Shown one piece after another: positions 26,345 to 34,915 of a DNA stretch of 64,000 nucleotides. Numbering within the stretch: the stretch's first letter is position 1; every line of letters begins with the position of its first letter. The notes beneath the pieces are model-generated. The model made no database searches and was not told the DNA's origin. It worked only from the letters and a program-made list of their open reading frames with translations. Location: contig NZ_MSCH01000003.1 of the NCBI RefSeq assembly GCF_002954545.1, positions 62,001-126,000 on the forward strand, read 5' to 3'. This DNA comes from Psychrosphaera saromensis. Lineage in GTDB: Bacteria; Pseudomonadota; Gammaproteobacteria; Enterobacterales; Alteromonadaceae. The translations under genes were made by a program, and so were the position numbers.

Positions 26345-29300
26345 TTATTTATATTTTTTCCAATAAAGTTTTAGCGTATCGACAAATTCAATATCACCTT
26401 TATCAACCGCTGACACAAATAGTAGAAATTCACTTTCATCATCTAACACTATGGTAACAATTGTATCCTTAGACGCATTTTTTGATTGCTTCACATTGAT
26501 AGCTTTTATTTTGTCATAAGTAGCCGACTTAATCTGGAAGCCAGTGTCATCATCCATCCAATACGAAAACACTCTTGTTTCTGTGAAACCATTACCATCT
26601 TCACGAACATCAAACGTTCCTGCACTGTAAAAGTGAGAAATAGTTTCATTCGGCGACAAGACATTTTTACGATAAAGATATTTGAGATCACTTGATAAAA
26701 TATCTTGTTCAGTTACAACACTCGAATTTGGTAGATAGTTAGTGAAAGTAGCAGCTGTATAAATCCATAATGGAGCAAAAAGAATAATGCTTAAATACGT
26801 AGTAATACGCCAGGTAGAATTGTAATTATAAGCTTGAGTCTCTTTTTCATTCACTTTATTGATATAGGCAAGTGAAGGCAAAAATAACAATGGCGTAAGA
26901 AAGAAGGTTATATATCCATAGTTAGAATCGACATACACATCAATAATCGACATCACGACATAACCTACCGCTAATAAAATAGCAGCATAAACTGGCATAG
27001 CTCGGTTATCGCCAAATCGTTTTTTAGAGTCGTCAATTAAGTGAGCCATAAATGGATAAAACCAAATTATAATAAACCATCCACGGACAATTGGCATAAT
27101 ATGTAGCTTATGAGCTGTTTTTATTGCCAACCAATTTCGATACATCCAGTAAACGTTAAATAACCCCATAGTCAAAGTACTTAAAACCAAAAATTTCACG
27201 ATTGAGATAGGAAAAAATACAACCCCATCAAATTGTGGACGCTTTTTAGACTCTTGACGCCAGAGTATAATTATAATGGTCAAGACAATGATGTAAGCCC
27301 ACACTAATTTTACTGCCCAATCACGTTTTCCTGGACTATCTACGCTTTCATTATTTGTAATTTCATTATCGGTAGTTTCATTGTCTGTAATTTCAGCATC
27401 AGTACTTTGGCTGGTGTCTGAATTTTCTACTTTGTCTGGGTATTTTGTAATTCCAAAATAAGCCACCTTACGTAGTCGTTTTCGGGCTTCAATATAGTCG
27501 GTAATTTTTTCGGCTGGAACATGATCCGTTTTTGCTTGATACTCATTATGGATAGTCAGTATGTTATTAGAAAACGTGACTGCTTCGCTAAACTTAAAAT
27601 ACTCATTATCTTCTAATGTACTTTCATCAGTAAATTTCCAGCCATTGGTAGCAAACTTAACGATAAAAGTATTATTTATACTATTTGGAAACTCTAAAGA
27701 AAGCGGAGTAGTACGATTTATTTCTTTAACTTTTTTGACGGCATTGCGTATATCAGTAGGATAAAAATCCGTAGAAAGGTTGTCACCTTGGCGCCAAAAC
27801 TTAGGAATTTGGTATGCCTCCTTCAATGTAACAACACCAGATATAGGATCATTTTTTATATCAATACCAGCTGTTGCTAATAACGACGCAAAAAAACCTT
27901 GATAATAAATTTCGAAATCTTCTGACATTGCCGCCTTGCCGTCTCGTTCAACACGGTTTAAAAACAAAGTCGCTTCATGGCCATAATATTCAGTATCAAC
28001 AGCTAATATCGCATCGGCATCATCCCCAAATCCCACTGAATATGTTTCCGTTATTGCTAACTTCGAATATTGGTCAACGTTGAGCATCTCGGTCAAATCG
28101 CTCTGTCCTTTTTTTAGAACTAAAGCGTAGCCAAAATTAGGTTGGTAAAGTTCAGCTAATTGACCAAATTGATTGGACATGGTCGGATCAAGCCATAACT
28201 GTTTACCTTTATAAAATACGTTTGCTATAACATGGTCAAAACGTCCGACACCTGGAGGTAATGACTTTAATAATTTAGTGTCATCGGTATTAACTAATGC
28301 TGGGTAGGCTTCAATATCTAACCCTGCTAATAACGACAGAAATAAAACAACCTTGTCTTTACAGTCACCATACTTAAGTTTCATCGTTTCTTCAGGTGCG
28401 GTAGGCATGTGGGAGTTTTCGCCCATCTCGATACCAAAATATCTAATTTCGTCTTGCACATACTTTAGTGCTGCAACTATCTGTTGGTCTTTACCAGAAT
28501 AGGTATTCTTGATTGTGTTGACCACGTCATTAATTGAGTCATGATCCAAGTCAAAACTATACATAGGTTCAGCCCAATTAACGACATCGCCCCAGCTCTG
28601 ACTTTCATTAAAATACACATGAGCATAAGAGTCGTACCAATTAGGACTTTGGCTTGGTCTATTGATCGTCGTCTCAAAGTTTAAACTCACTTGATATTGC
28701 TTGTATTCCTTCCAATTTGACTGTTTAACGGCCTTATCAAGGTTGGTAAGTTTTACGTTTAAAGGCTTATCTTTTCCCCATAATATTCGCACAAATTGAT
28801 TTTGAACCGGTACGCTCCAGTTAATGCTACGAGAGTAGGAGAAAATTCCTTTATAAACTGGATTTGCACCAACCTTAGAATAGCTGTAATCAAGAACATC
28901 CCCTGTTTGTAAATCGTCGATGATTATATTTAACGACAAAGAGCCGTTATAAATCTGATTAGACAAGTCGCTTTCACGATTTACAACTGAGATATTCGAC
29001 GAGTCTATTTTGCTGATCCGCTTACCATTTCTAATAATATCGAGGGAATGAAAATGCAAAGTATGGTAACTAGGATCAAAATTTAAATTAATCTGAGATG
29101 AACTTTCAACTCCAGTTTGATTAACCACAGTCTCAACATAACGTGAAAATGTAGCTCTTGAGCCGTCACTTTCTACTTTAACTTGGTTGTCGACTAATCG
29201 ATAAAACACACCACCGCTAATTTCATCAACTGGGATTGGGCTGTTTAAAACAACCTTTCTACTTTCAACCCAATCAGGTTGTTGCTCAATAGAAACCGCT

Positions 29301-29413
29301 TCATGTAATTTTTTGCCAATAGCTTGGTAACTAAAAGTACAGATGAAAATATAAAACACTAACGATATTAATGATTTGAAAATAGGTAACTTGAAAGGAG
29401 ATGATTTATACAT
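26345..29413 (-). CDS. DUF3857/transglutaminase-like protein with C-terminal membrane domain
   Basis: Large envelope protein of 1022 residues. A signal or anchor helix is followed by a DUF3857 beta-rich domain (about 60-280) and a transglutaminase-like domain with a full catalytic triad pattern: Cys in YGDCKDK (about 349), His in FDHVIAN (about 393) and Asp in LWLDPT (about 408). A DUF3858-like domain follows. After residue 680 come an acidic low-complexity stretch (DNETTDNEITNNE) and about six membrane helices including the common TLTMGLFNVYWMYRNW pattern. DUF3857-transglutaminase proteins usually lack this long membrane tail. Function is unknown; a peptidase or crosslinking role in the periplasm is possible. 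Confidence 0.82.
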   Translation of the reverse strand: MYKSSPFKLPIFKSLISLVFYIFICTFSYQAIGKKLHEAVSIEQQPDWVESRKVVLNSPIPVDEISGGVFYRLVDNQVKVESDGSRATFSRYVETVVNQTGVESSSQINLNFDPSYHTLHFHSLDIIRNGKRISKIDSSNISVVNRESDLSNQIYNGSLSLNIIIDDLQTGDVLDYSYSKVGANPVYKGIFSYSRSINWSVPVQNQFVRILWGKDKPLNVKLTNLDKAVKQSNWKEYKQYQVSLNFETTINRPSQSPNWYDSYAHVYFNESQSWGDVVNWAEPMYSFDLDHDSINDVVNTIKNTYSGKDQQIVAALKYVQDEIRYFGIEMGENSHMPTAPEETMKLKYGDCKDKVVLFLSLLAGLDIEAYPALVNTDDTKLLKSLPPGVGRFDHVIANVFYKGKQLWLDPTMSNQFGQLAELYQPNFGYALVLKKGQSDLTEMLNVDQYSKLAITETYSVGFGDDADAILAVDTEYYGHEATLFLNRVERDGKAAMSEDFEIYYQGFFASLLATAGIDIKNDPISGVVTLKEAYQIPKFWRQGDNLSTDFYPTDIRNAVKKVKEINRTTPLSLEFPNSINNTFIVKFATNGWKFTDESTLEDNEYFKFSEAVTFSNNILTIHNEYQAKTDHVPAEKITDYIEARKRLRKVAYFGITKYPDKVENSDTSQSTDAEITDNETTDNEITNNESVDSPGKRDWAVKLVWAYIIVLTIIIILWRQESKKRPQFDGVVFFPISIVKFLVLSTLTMGLFNVYWMYRNWLAIKTAHKLHIMPIVRGWFIIIWFYPFMAHLIDDSKKRFGDNRAMPVYAAILLAVGYVVMSIIDVYVDSNYGYITFFLTPLLFLPSLAYINKVNEKETQAYNYNSTWRITTYLSIILFAPLWIYTAATFTNYLPNSSVVTEQDILSSDLKYLYRKNVLSPNETISHFYSAGTFDVREDGNGFTETRVFSYWMDDDTGFQIKSATYDKIKAINVKQSKNASKDTIVTIVLDDESEFLLFVSAVDKGDIEFVDTLKLYWKKYK

Positions 29414-29662
29414 TTATAAATTCCGTTTTAAATTCAGCAATGAGTTTACCCCACATAACTTAAATTTAAAACTGAGTTTAACATTGCCGATTTTGAACTT
29501 GCTTGATGGAATTAAATACAAACACTACAGCTCAAATAACAAAGCAACGCGCACCTTTCTTAATAAAAGTCTTCATATTATAAGAAATAATGACGTTGCT
29601 TTTTTGTACTTTGAAACAGTAATATTAAGAGCTCAGATAAGGGCTCAGCAGCATAAAGACTG
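29414..29662. other. Intergenic region without a supported gene
   Basis: Lies between the starts/ends of two minus-strand genes. It holds the ribosome binding site (GGAATTT) for the DUF3857 gene. A long plus-strand reading across it and into the DUF21 gene has no ribosome binding site and is opposed to a conserved gene, so I do not call it. Confidence 0.5.
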
Positions 29663-30709
29663 TTATCCTTTTACTGATTCGTCTTTATTTTTTGGCGGTA
29701 ACATGCCTTTTAATAAGCGGCCAAATATATCAGCGCCAGTAATGATGCGTTTATTTTCACCCCATATTAACAATACGTCATGCTCAATAACGCCATCAAA
29801 GTTTTTGTCAATTGAACCATTAGCTTTCATATCCAATATTGCCTGGTTTAGCGAGGTTGATTCATCCGTTAACACCACTGGACGATGACAATAACGATAA
29901 GGGTCAAATTCATTAGGCTGAAACAATGCAGCTCTTGAGAACCCATCGGCATCTAACACTAACAAAGGCCAACCTTCCTCATTGGTTAAGATAACCCAGT
30001 TGTAATCGGTTTGATTAACTAAAACTAAAAACGGATCATCGGTTTTATTTGTCATTTCTGGAATAATGGGTAAATCCAGTTTTGTAGGTAAGGCAATAAT
30101 TGATTTAGGTGCAATTAACTCCCCTTCTTCTATTACTTTAATTTCATCCATAGAAAAAAAGTTTAACGCACCTATGCCTTCAACATGATTAAGATCGGCT
30201 TCTTCCGCCGTAATATGGGAGCGTATAATGTTACGTAATTCACTTTCTGCAAAGTAGGTAATGCCCTCTTTTCCTAACCAACCATCAAGTACAAGCCCTG
30301 TCGGTTTTGCCACTATATAAAATACCATTTGGTAAAAGCGTACTATTGGTGACAATAAACTGCCCATTTTTAATGCATTACGCGAGAAATAAGCCTGTGG
30401 CGTAATTTCACCAATAATAGTAATAGCTATGGTTGAGAATAAAAATGCACTTACCCCCGCCAACACTGAATCTGATAACAAGGTTAACAATACATTAATA
30501 CACACATTGCCCCATAAAATAGTGGCTAACAAAAAGTTAGAGTCATCCCGTAACTTGAGTATTTTCTTAGCGTCTTTGTTGCCCTTTTTAACTTCCACTT
30601 CGAGGTGTAGTCGGCTTATTGAGAATAGCGCTAAGTTCAAGCCTGAAAATATCGCTGACTGTGAAATACAAAATGCAATTGCGCACCAAGTAAGAATGTC
30701 CATTGACAT
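29663..30709 (-). CDS. DUF21 (CNNM/CorC-like) membrane protein
   Basis: 348 residues. The N-terminal 170 form the DUF21 membrane domain with three or four helices and the recognisable ALFSISRLHLEVEVKKGNKDA and FLLATILWGNVCINVLLTL segments, then IIGEITPQAYFSRNAL. The region after residue 180 is in the place of CBS pairs but is weakly conserved, and there is no clear CorC_HlyC domain, so it is a shortened member. Relatives are Mg2+/Co2+ or Na+ transport proteins; a cation role here is inference. Confidence 0.82.
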   Translation of the reverse strand: MSMDILTWCAIAFCISQSAIFSGLNLALFSISRLHLEVEVKKGNKDAKKILKLRDDSNFLLATILWGNVCINVLLTLLSDSVLAGVSAFLFSTIAITIIGEITPQAYFSRNALKMGSLLSPIVRFYQMVFYIVAKPTGLVLDGWLGKEGITYFAESELRNIIRSHITAEEADLNHVEGIGALNFFSMDEIKVIEEGELIAPKSIIALPTKLDLPIIPEMTNKTDDPFLVLVNQTDYNWVILTNEEGWPLLVLDADGFSRAALFQPNEFDPYRYCHRPVVLTDESTSLNQAILDMKANGSIDKNFDGVIEHDVLLIWGENKRIITGADIFGRLLKGMLPPKNKDESVKG

Positions 30710-30926
30710 AAGTTATGTCCTAATAAGTAAATAAGGTCGTGAATATAGACTAATACTAAATAAAGTAACTTAATAAATTATTCACTACTCAATAAATTTT
30801 ATTTGTTAAAGTCTACCATCAATCAAACTAGTACATTCTAAAATAAAAATCACTTAGTTGATGAGCATAAAGCCATGTATTATGGCATCAGTAACCAACT
30901 ATGATTAACAGTAAAAGAAGATTAAA

Positions 30927-31385
30927 TTGAGCGATAATAAACTAGAAGTCGAAACTGGCGTAATTCGTAAAGTACAACATTTTAGTATTTGGCTAATTAG
31001 TATTTTAGTCATTGCGCTTGGTGTTTATCTAACCATGATAGAGTTTTGTAATATCGAATGGTTAACTCGAAGCGGCTGTATTGTTGTGATGTTGGGTATT
31101 TGGTCTGGTATGGGCGGAATAATTGAAGAAGGTTTATTAAGTAGTCGATTGGATGTACAGCGCCGTATCGCGTTATCTCGTGCCAAAGTCAAATTACGTA
31201 AAATTGCTGCACCAGAAGAATATGCAGAAAAAGAACTTGAGTCCATTGAATCTGATCACGAACGTAAAGTGGAAGACTTAAGAAACAAATTCCGATTACA
31301 GCTAGGCATACTGGAAGTATCACTGTTATTAACAGGCACATTCATTTGGGGTTTTGGCGACTTACTTTTTAAACTCAGCTTTTAG
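30927..31385 (+). CDS. Small membrane protein linked to DUF432 and mscS
   Basis: 152 residues: two helices near the N-terminus (about 18-40 and 46-66), a charged cytoplasmic stretch of about 55 residues likely to form a coiled coil (RRIALSRAKVKLRKIAAPEE, EKELESIESDHERK), and a final helix (about 130-150). The start is a TTG at 30927 in an AGAAGATTAAAT context; there is no ATG upstream in frame. It ends 13 bases before the DUF432 gene, and the three genes to 33076 look like one operon. I do not recognise the family. Confidence 0.68.
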   Translation: MSDNKLEVETGVIRKVQHFSIWLISILVIALGVYLTMIEFCNIEWLTRSGCIVVMLGIWSGMGGIIEEGLLSSRLDVQRRIALSRAKVKLRKIAAPEEYAEKELESIESDHERKVEDLRNKFRLQLGILEVSLLLTGTFIWGFGDLLFKLSF

Positions 31386-31398
31386 GATCAACAAGGTT

Positions 31399-32214
31399 AT
31401 GACTGACAATAAATGGTGGGGCGACTTTTCTTTTGATAACCAGCAGATCAAAAGTTGGCAAATTGGTGAACGAGCAATAACCATAAAACGTTCCGTTAAC
31501 GAATGGAATTGTTGGAACTTGGATACCGAAGATGAAATAGACCAACCTATTGTGCAGCGAGAATTGACCGACAATAATCAAGAGTCGGATACGGCTGAAA
31601 AAATGTTTGGCCGTTACCTAGAAAACCATTCAGAAGGTAAGATCAGAATATTACCTTTACTGGCAGACCGTTCAGTAGTCACGCGTCCTGCAACACCGTT
31701 AACCTTATTGGCTGGTGAAAGTGCTCGACTATTTATTAGTACGCCAATCTGGTTTAGTGCACAAACTCTCACAGATCAAAAAACGTTACCGACTCAGCAG
31801 TTATTTTTAGACTTACCATTTTGGCGACCTTCCGACTCTTGGTTTGGTGCATCAACCATAGATGGTCAACTGTGTTACGCAAAATACACCTCGGCTAGAG
31901 TACAGTTAGAGCACTTGGAAAAACGTTCTCATCGAGCCATAACGCCAATTACCGTTATTAACCATCAGCACACACCGCTTGTGATAGAACGCATTAATGT
32001 GCCAGTTAACTTACTGCATTTATATTGTGACAATCACCATCAATTTTGGACTTCAGGCATTACGGTTAAAACGGAGAACAACTCAAAAAATGTAGAAATG
32101 CACATTAATCAAAAAGTTCCGTCAGAAGTGCATTCATATGAGCTGATAAGTACGCCTCGTATTAAGTCAGAAACAAATAAATTAATACGTAATATCAGCA
32201 ACTTATTTGGATAA
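31399..32214 (+). CDS. DUF432 domain protein
   Basis: 271-residue soluble protein, rich in beta strand by its composition, beginning WWGDFSFDNQQIKSWQIG and carrying RSVNEWNCWNLD, both typical of DUF432. Family members are often encoded beside mechanosensitive channel genes, as here. Start is the ATG at 31399 behind AAGG; a longer reading to 31354 would run back into the previous gene. Function unknown, perhaps a channel accessory. Confidence 0.78.
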   Translation: MTDNKWWGDFSFDNQQIKSWQIGERAITIKRSVNEWNCWNLDTEDEIDQPIVQRELTDNNQESDTAEKMFGRYLENHSEGKIRILPLLADRSVVTRPATPLTLLAGESARLFISTPIWFSAQTLTDQKTLPTQQLFLDLPFWRPSDSWFGASTIDGQLCYAKYTSARVQLEHLEKRSHRAITPITVINHQHTPLVIERINVPVNLLHLYCDNHHQFWTSGITVKTENNSKNVEMHINQKVPSEVHSYELISTPRIKSETNKLIRNISNLFG

Positions 32215-32221
32215 CCAAGAT

Positions 32222-33076
32222 ATGGATTCTATTCGCGAGATTATTAACTTAGTACAAACCTCATTTTTATATGTGTTATTTCAGGCCGTGTTATTGTTAA
32301 TTATTGGCTACATTCTGGGCCGGATATTCAGTGGGATTGTGGCTAAAATTGTTGATAATAAAATGACCACTCATGGCCAATTTTTATTAAAACGAACGGT
32401 TTTTTATGTCATCTTAGCCTTGTTTGCCTTATCGGCTCTTAAACATGCAGGTTTTGATTTAAGTATCTTATTAGGTGCTGCGGGACTATTTACTGTGGCA
32501 TTAGGATTTGCTTCACAAACCTCGGCCTCTAACTTAATTAGCGGCTTATTTTTGATGGTTGAAAGACCATTTTCAATATCTGACATTATAAGAATTAATG
32601 ACATAACTGGCGAAGTGATATCTATTGATTTATTGTCGGTGAAACTCAGAACATACGACAATTTATTTGTGCGTATTCCAAACGAAAGCATGATCAAAAC
32701 GCCAGTAACCACGTTAACCAAATTCCCAATTAGACGAGCCGATATAAAAGTTGGTATCGCCTACAAAGAAGATATTGAACGAGTGCGTGAAGTGTTATTA
32801 GCCATCGCCGCTAAAAATGTTATTTGTTTAGACGAGCCTGCGCCATTGTTTATTTTAACTGGCTTTGGTGATTCGTCAGTGGATATTCAATTTTCTGTTT
32901 GGGCCAAAAGAGAAAACTTCTTAGAACTGAAAAACTCTATGTATCAACAAATTAAGAAAACCTTTGACGAGCAAGGCATTGAAATACCTTTCCCACATCT
33001 AAGCCTTTATAGCGGTAGTGAAACTAAACCTATGCCAGTAAAGTTAAATGATGTCCGTGATAGCAATGAAGGTTAA
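32222..33076 (+). CDS. MscS family mechanosensitive channel
   Basis: Small-conductance channel of 284 residues that releases solutes on hypo-osmotic shock. Three N-terminal helices end in the pore helix (LLGAAGLFTVALGFASQTSA, with Gly/Ala packing), followed by the MscS beta domain (VERPFSISDIIRINDITGEV, VRIPNESMIKTPVTTLTK) and the alpha/beta C-terminal domain. The ATG at 32222 lies 8 bases after the DUF432 stop; a TTG at 32207 inside that gene is the alternative. Third gene of its operon. Confidence 0.9.
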   Translation: MDSIREIINLVQTSFLYVLFQAVLLLIIGYILGRIFSGIVAKIVDNKMTTHGQFLLKRTVFYVILALFALSALKHAGFDLSILLGAAGLFTVALGFASQTSASNLISGLFLMVERPFSISDIIRINDITGEVISIDLLSVKLRTYDNLFVRIPNESMIKTPVTTLTKFPIRRADIKVGIAYKEDIERVREVLLAIAAKNVICLDEPAPLFILTGFGDSSVDIQFSVWAKRENFLELKNSMYQQIKKTFDEQGIEIPFPHLSLYSGSETKPMPVKLNDVRDSNEG

Positions 33077-33127
33077 ACGCTCAAAGTTAAATCCTCAAAG
33101 CTTTGCAGTAAAAAAACAAGCATAAAA

Positions 33128-33158
33128 AAAGGGAGTGTTTAAAAACACTCCCTTTCGT
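33128..33158. terminator. Bidirectional terminator between mscS and nfeD
   Basis: Perfect 13-bp stem AAAGGGAGTGTTT/AAACACTCCCTTT with a 2-base loop between convergent genes. Confidence 0.92.
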
Positions 33159-33180
33159 TTACTTTAATTAGCTCAGCTAC

Positions 33181-33630
33181 TTAGCAAGCTTTAACCAATA
33201 AAATACCCACCTTAAACTCTAGTACTTCTACTTTTGAGCCTTTAGCGATAGGTAAGTCAGACTCAACTTTCCAATCGATACCCGAATAATGATGTTTACC
33301 AAATACGCCTGCATCAACATCTTGCTCTAAGGTAAATTGATAACCGTCTAAGTCGGTACTCACTTTTTTATTGTTGCTAGTTGCCTGCAAGTTTTTTAGC
33401 GGCTTCCACAATACAAGACTAAATAATGCAGTTAAAAAAGCCACTGATATAAACACAGTTGTAGTGCTATCTGAGATAACCCCAAAGTGAATTAATGCGC
33501 CAGTAACTAGCATAGCTAGACCAATTAAGGTTAAGTAGAAAGTGGCAAAACCAAATACCAGTACATCAATAACTGCCATTAATAAACCAACAGCCATTAA
33601 CGTCTGACTCACATCAGAAAATAACCACAT
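33181..33630 (-). CDS. NfeD-like membrane protein
   Basis: 149 residues with three or four hydrophobic helices followed by a C-terminal OB-like domain (HHYSGIDWKVESDLPIAKGSKVEVLEFKVG), the short NfeD architecture (YbbK partner type). It follows the SPFH gene qmcA with 14 bases between them, the usual pairing of NfeD with stomatin-like proteins in membrane microdomains. Confidence 0.88.
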   Translation of the reverse strand: MWLFSDVSQTLMAVGLLMAVIDVLVFGFATFYLTLIGLAMLVTGALIHFGVISDSTTTVFISVAFLTALFSLVLWKPLKNLQATSNNKKVSTDLDGYQFTLEQDVDAGVFGKHHYSGIDWKVESDLPIAKGSKVEVLEFKVGILLVKAC

Positions 33631-33644
33631 AAACTAACTCCTAA

Positions 33645-34586
33645 TTAACTTTGTTTAGTGTTTAGCGTATTAATAATCGTCATTGCTTGAGCTACAACAC
33701 TAGAAGCATCTGTGCTGCTATCTGGAAGTAAAACAACGGTAGACTCTTTGGCGATTGCTTGTTTAGCCGCAATTGCTTTGGTCGCTAAATCTAATTGGAT
33801 TGCACTTTGGCCTTGAGCCGTTTTCGCTACAGAACCAACCATCTCTAATGCTTCAGCTTGTGCTTTAGCCACTTGAAGTATAGCTTGCGCTTCACCTTCA
33901 GCACTTAAAATTTGTTCAGCTTTTTCACCTTCAGCTGCTAATACTTGAGATTGTTTTTGACCTTCAGCAACATTGATTGCCGCTTGTCTGTCACCTTCAG
34001 ACTCAAGTACTTGCGCACGTTTTTCACGCTCTGCTTTCATTTGACGTTCCATCGCTTCCATTACAGAAGATGGTGGAACGATATCTTTAATTTCATAGCG
34101 TAATACCTGAACACCCCAAGGCGCTGCAGCATCGTTAATTGCAGATACGATATTCGCATTTAACGCATCACGCTCTTCAAAGGTTTTATCTAGCTCCATT
34201 TTACCAATTTCGCTACGCATTGTTGTTTGTGACAATTGCACAACAGCAAAGATATAATCGTCAACACCGTAAGACGCTTTATAAGGGTCAAGAACTCTGA
34301 AGTACAACACACCATCAACCGTTAACGAGATATTGTCTTTAGTGATAGCTGATTGGCTAGGTACGTCAATCGCTTGTTCTTTTAACGAACGGTCGTAACC
34401 AACTTTATCAATAAATGGCACAATGAAGTTTAAGCCAGCTTCGATTGTTTTATTAAATTTACCAAAACGTTCAATTAAGATAGCTCTGTTTTGCGGAACA
34501 AATTTAACTGAAGACCTAAGTAATACAATCACTAACACAAGTATTGCAAACTCAAACGTGAATAACCGAGTAAGTAACATTTCCAT
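33645..34586 (-). CDS. qmcA: SPFH/stomatin-like protein QmcA
   Basis: 313-residue membrane-anchored SPFH protein (E. coli QmcA/YbbK type): N-terminal helix (about 12-24), PHB domain with FVPQNRAILIERFGKFNKT and GLNFIVPFIDKV, then a long helical stretch rich in Ala, Glu and Gln (EREKRAQVLESEGDRQAAI) that oligomerises, and a VAQAMTIINTL end. First gene of the qmcA-nfeD pair; AAGGA precedes the ATG at 34586. Confidence 0.92.
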   Translation of the reverse strand: MEMLLTRLFTFEFAILVLVIVLLRSSVKFVPQNRAILIERFGKFNKTIEAGLNFIVPFIDKVGYDRSLKEQAIDVPSQSAITKDNISLTVDGVLYFRVLDPYKASYGVDDYIFAVVQLSQTTMRSEIGKMELDKTFEERDALNANIVSAINDAAAPWGVQVLRYEIKDIVPPSSVMEAMERQMKAEREKRAQVLESEGDRQAAINVAEGQKQSQVLAAEGEKAEQILSAEGEAQAILQVAKAQAEALEMVGSVAKTAQGQSAIQLDLATKAIAAKQAIAKESTVVLLPDSSTDASSVVAQAMTIINTLNTKQS

Positions 34587-34915
34587 AAAAAAAATCCTTA
34601 TTAATGCAAAATAATTTCAAGCTACATTAATGCAAACAAACACGAAAATGTAAACTAATTTCGCCACGAGATAACTGAAAACTATTGGGATAATTAACTT
34701 TAAATGTAAACATTGATTTATAGGTAGGATATACGCCTCTTAATACAATGACTCTTGAGCTTAATATTAAAAGATCCTTTGCTGAATTAGTATTCAGGTT
34801 CACAAAACCAACCGTTATTTCATAACATTTATCGCCTATTTATCACTTCCCCCTAGACATTGCTTCAACATTTAAATAGGTTAAGCACAGAACCAATTTA
34901 ACTGGATAATAATTA
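34587..34915. promoter_or_regulatory. Divergent promoter region, qmcA / prolyl oligopeptidase
   Basis: 329 bases, AT-rich, between divergent genes; it must hold both promoters. I could not pick out convincing -35/-10 pairs, an RNA gene or a repeat here. Confidence 0.4.

Noticed and set aside
29376-29888. Plus-strand frame of 170 codons
   Set aside because: Overlaps the DUF21 and DUF3857 genes on the other strand, has no ribosome binding site and no family pattern.
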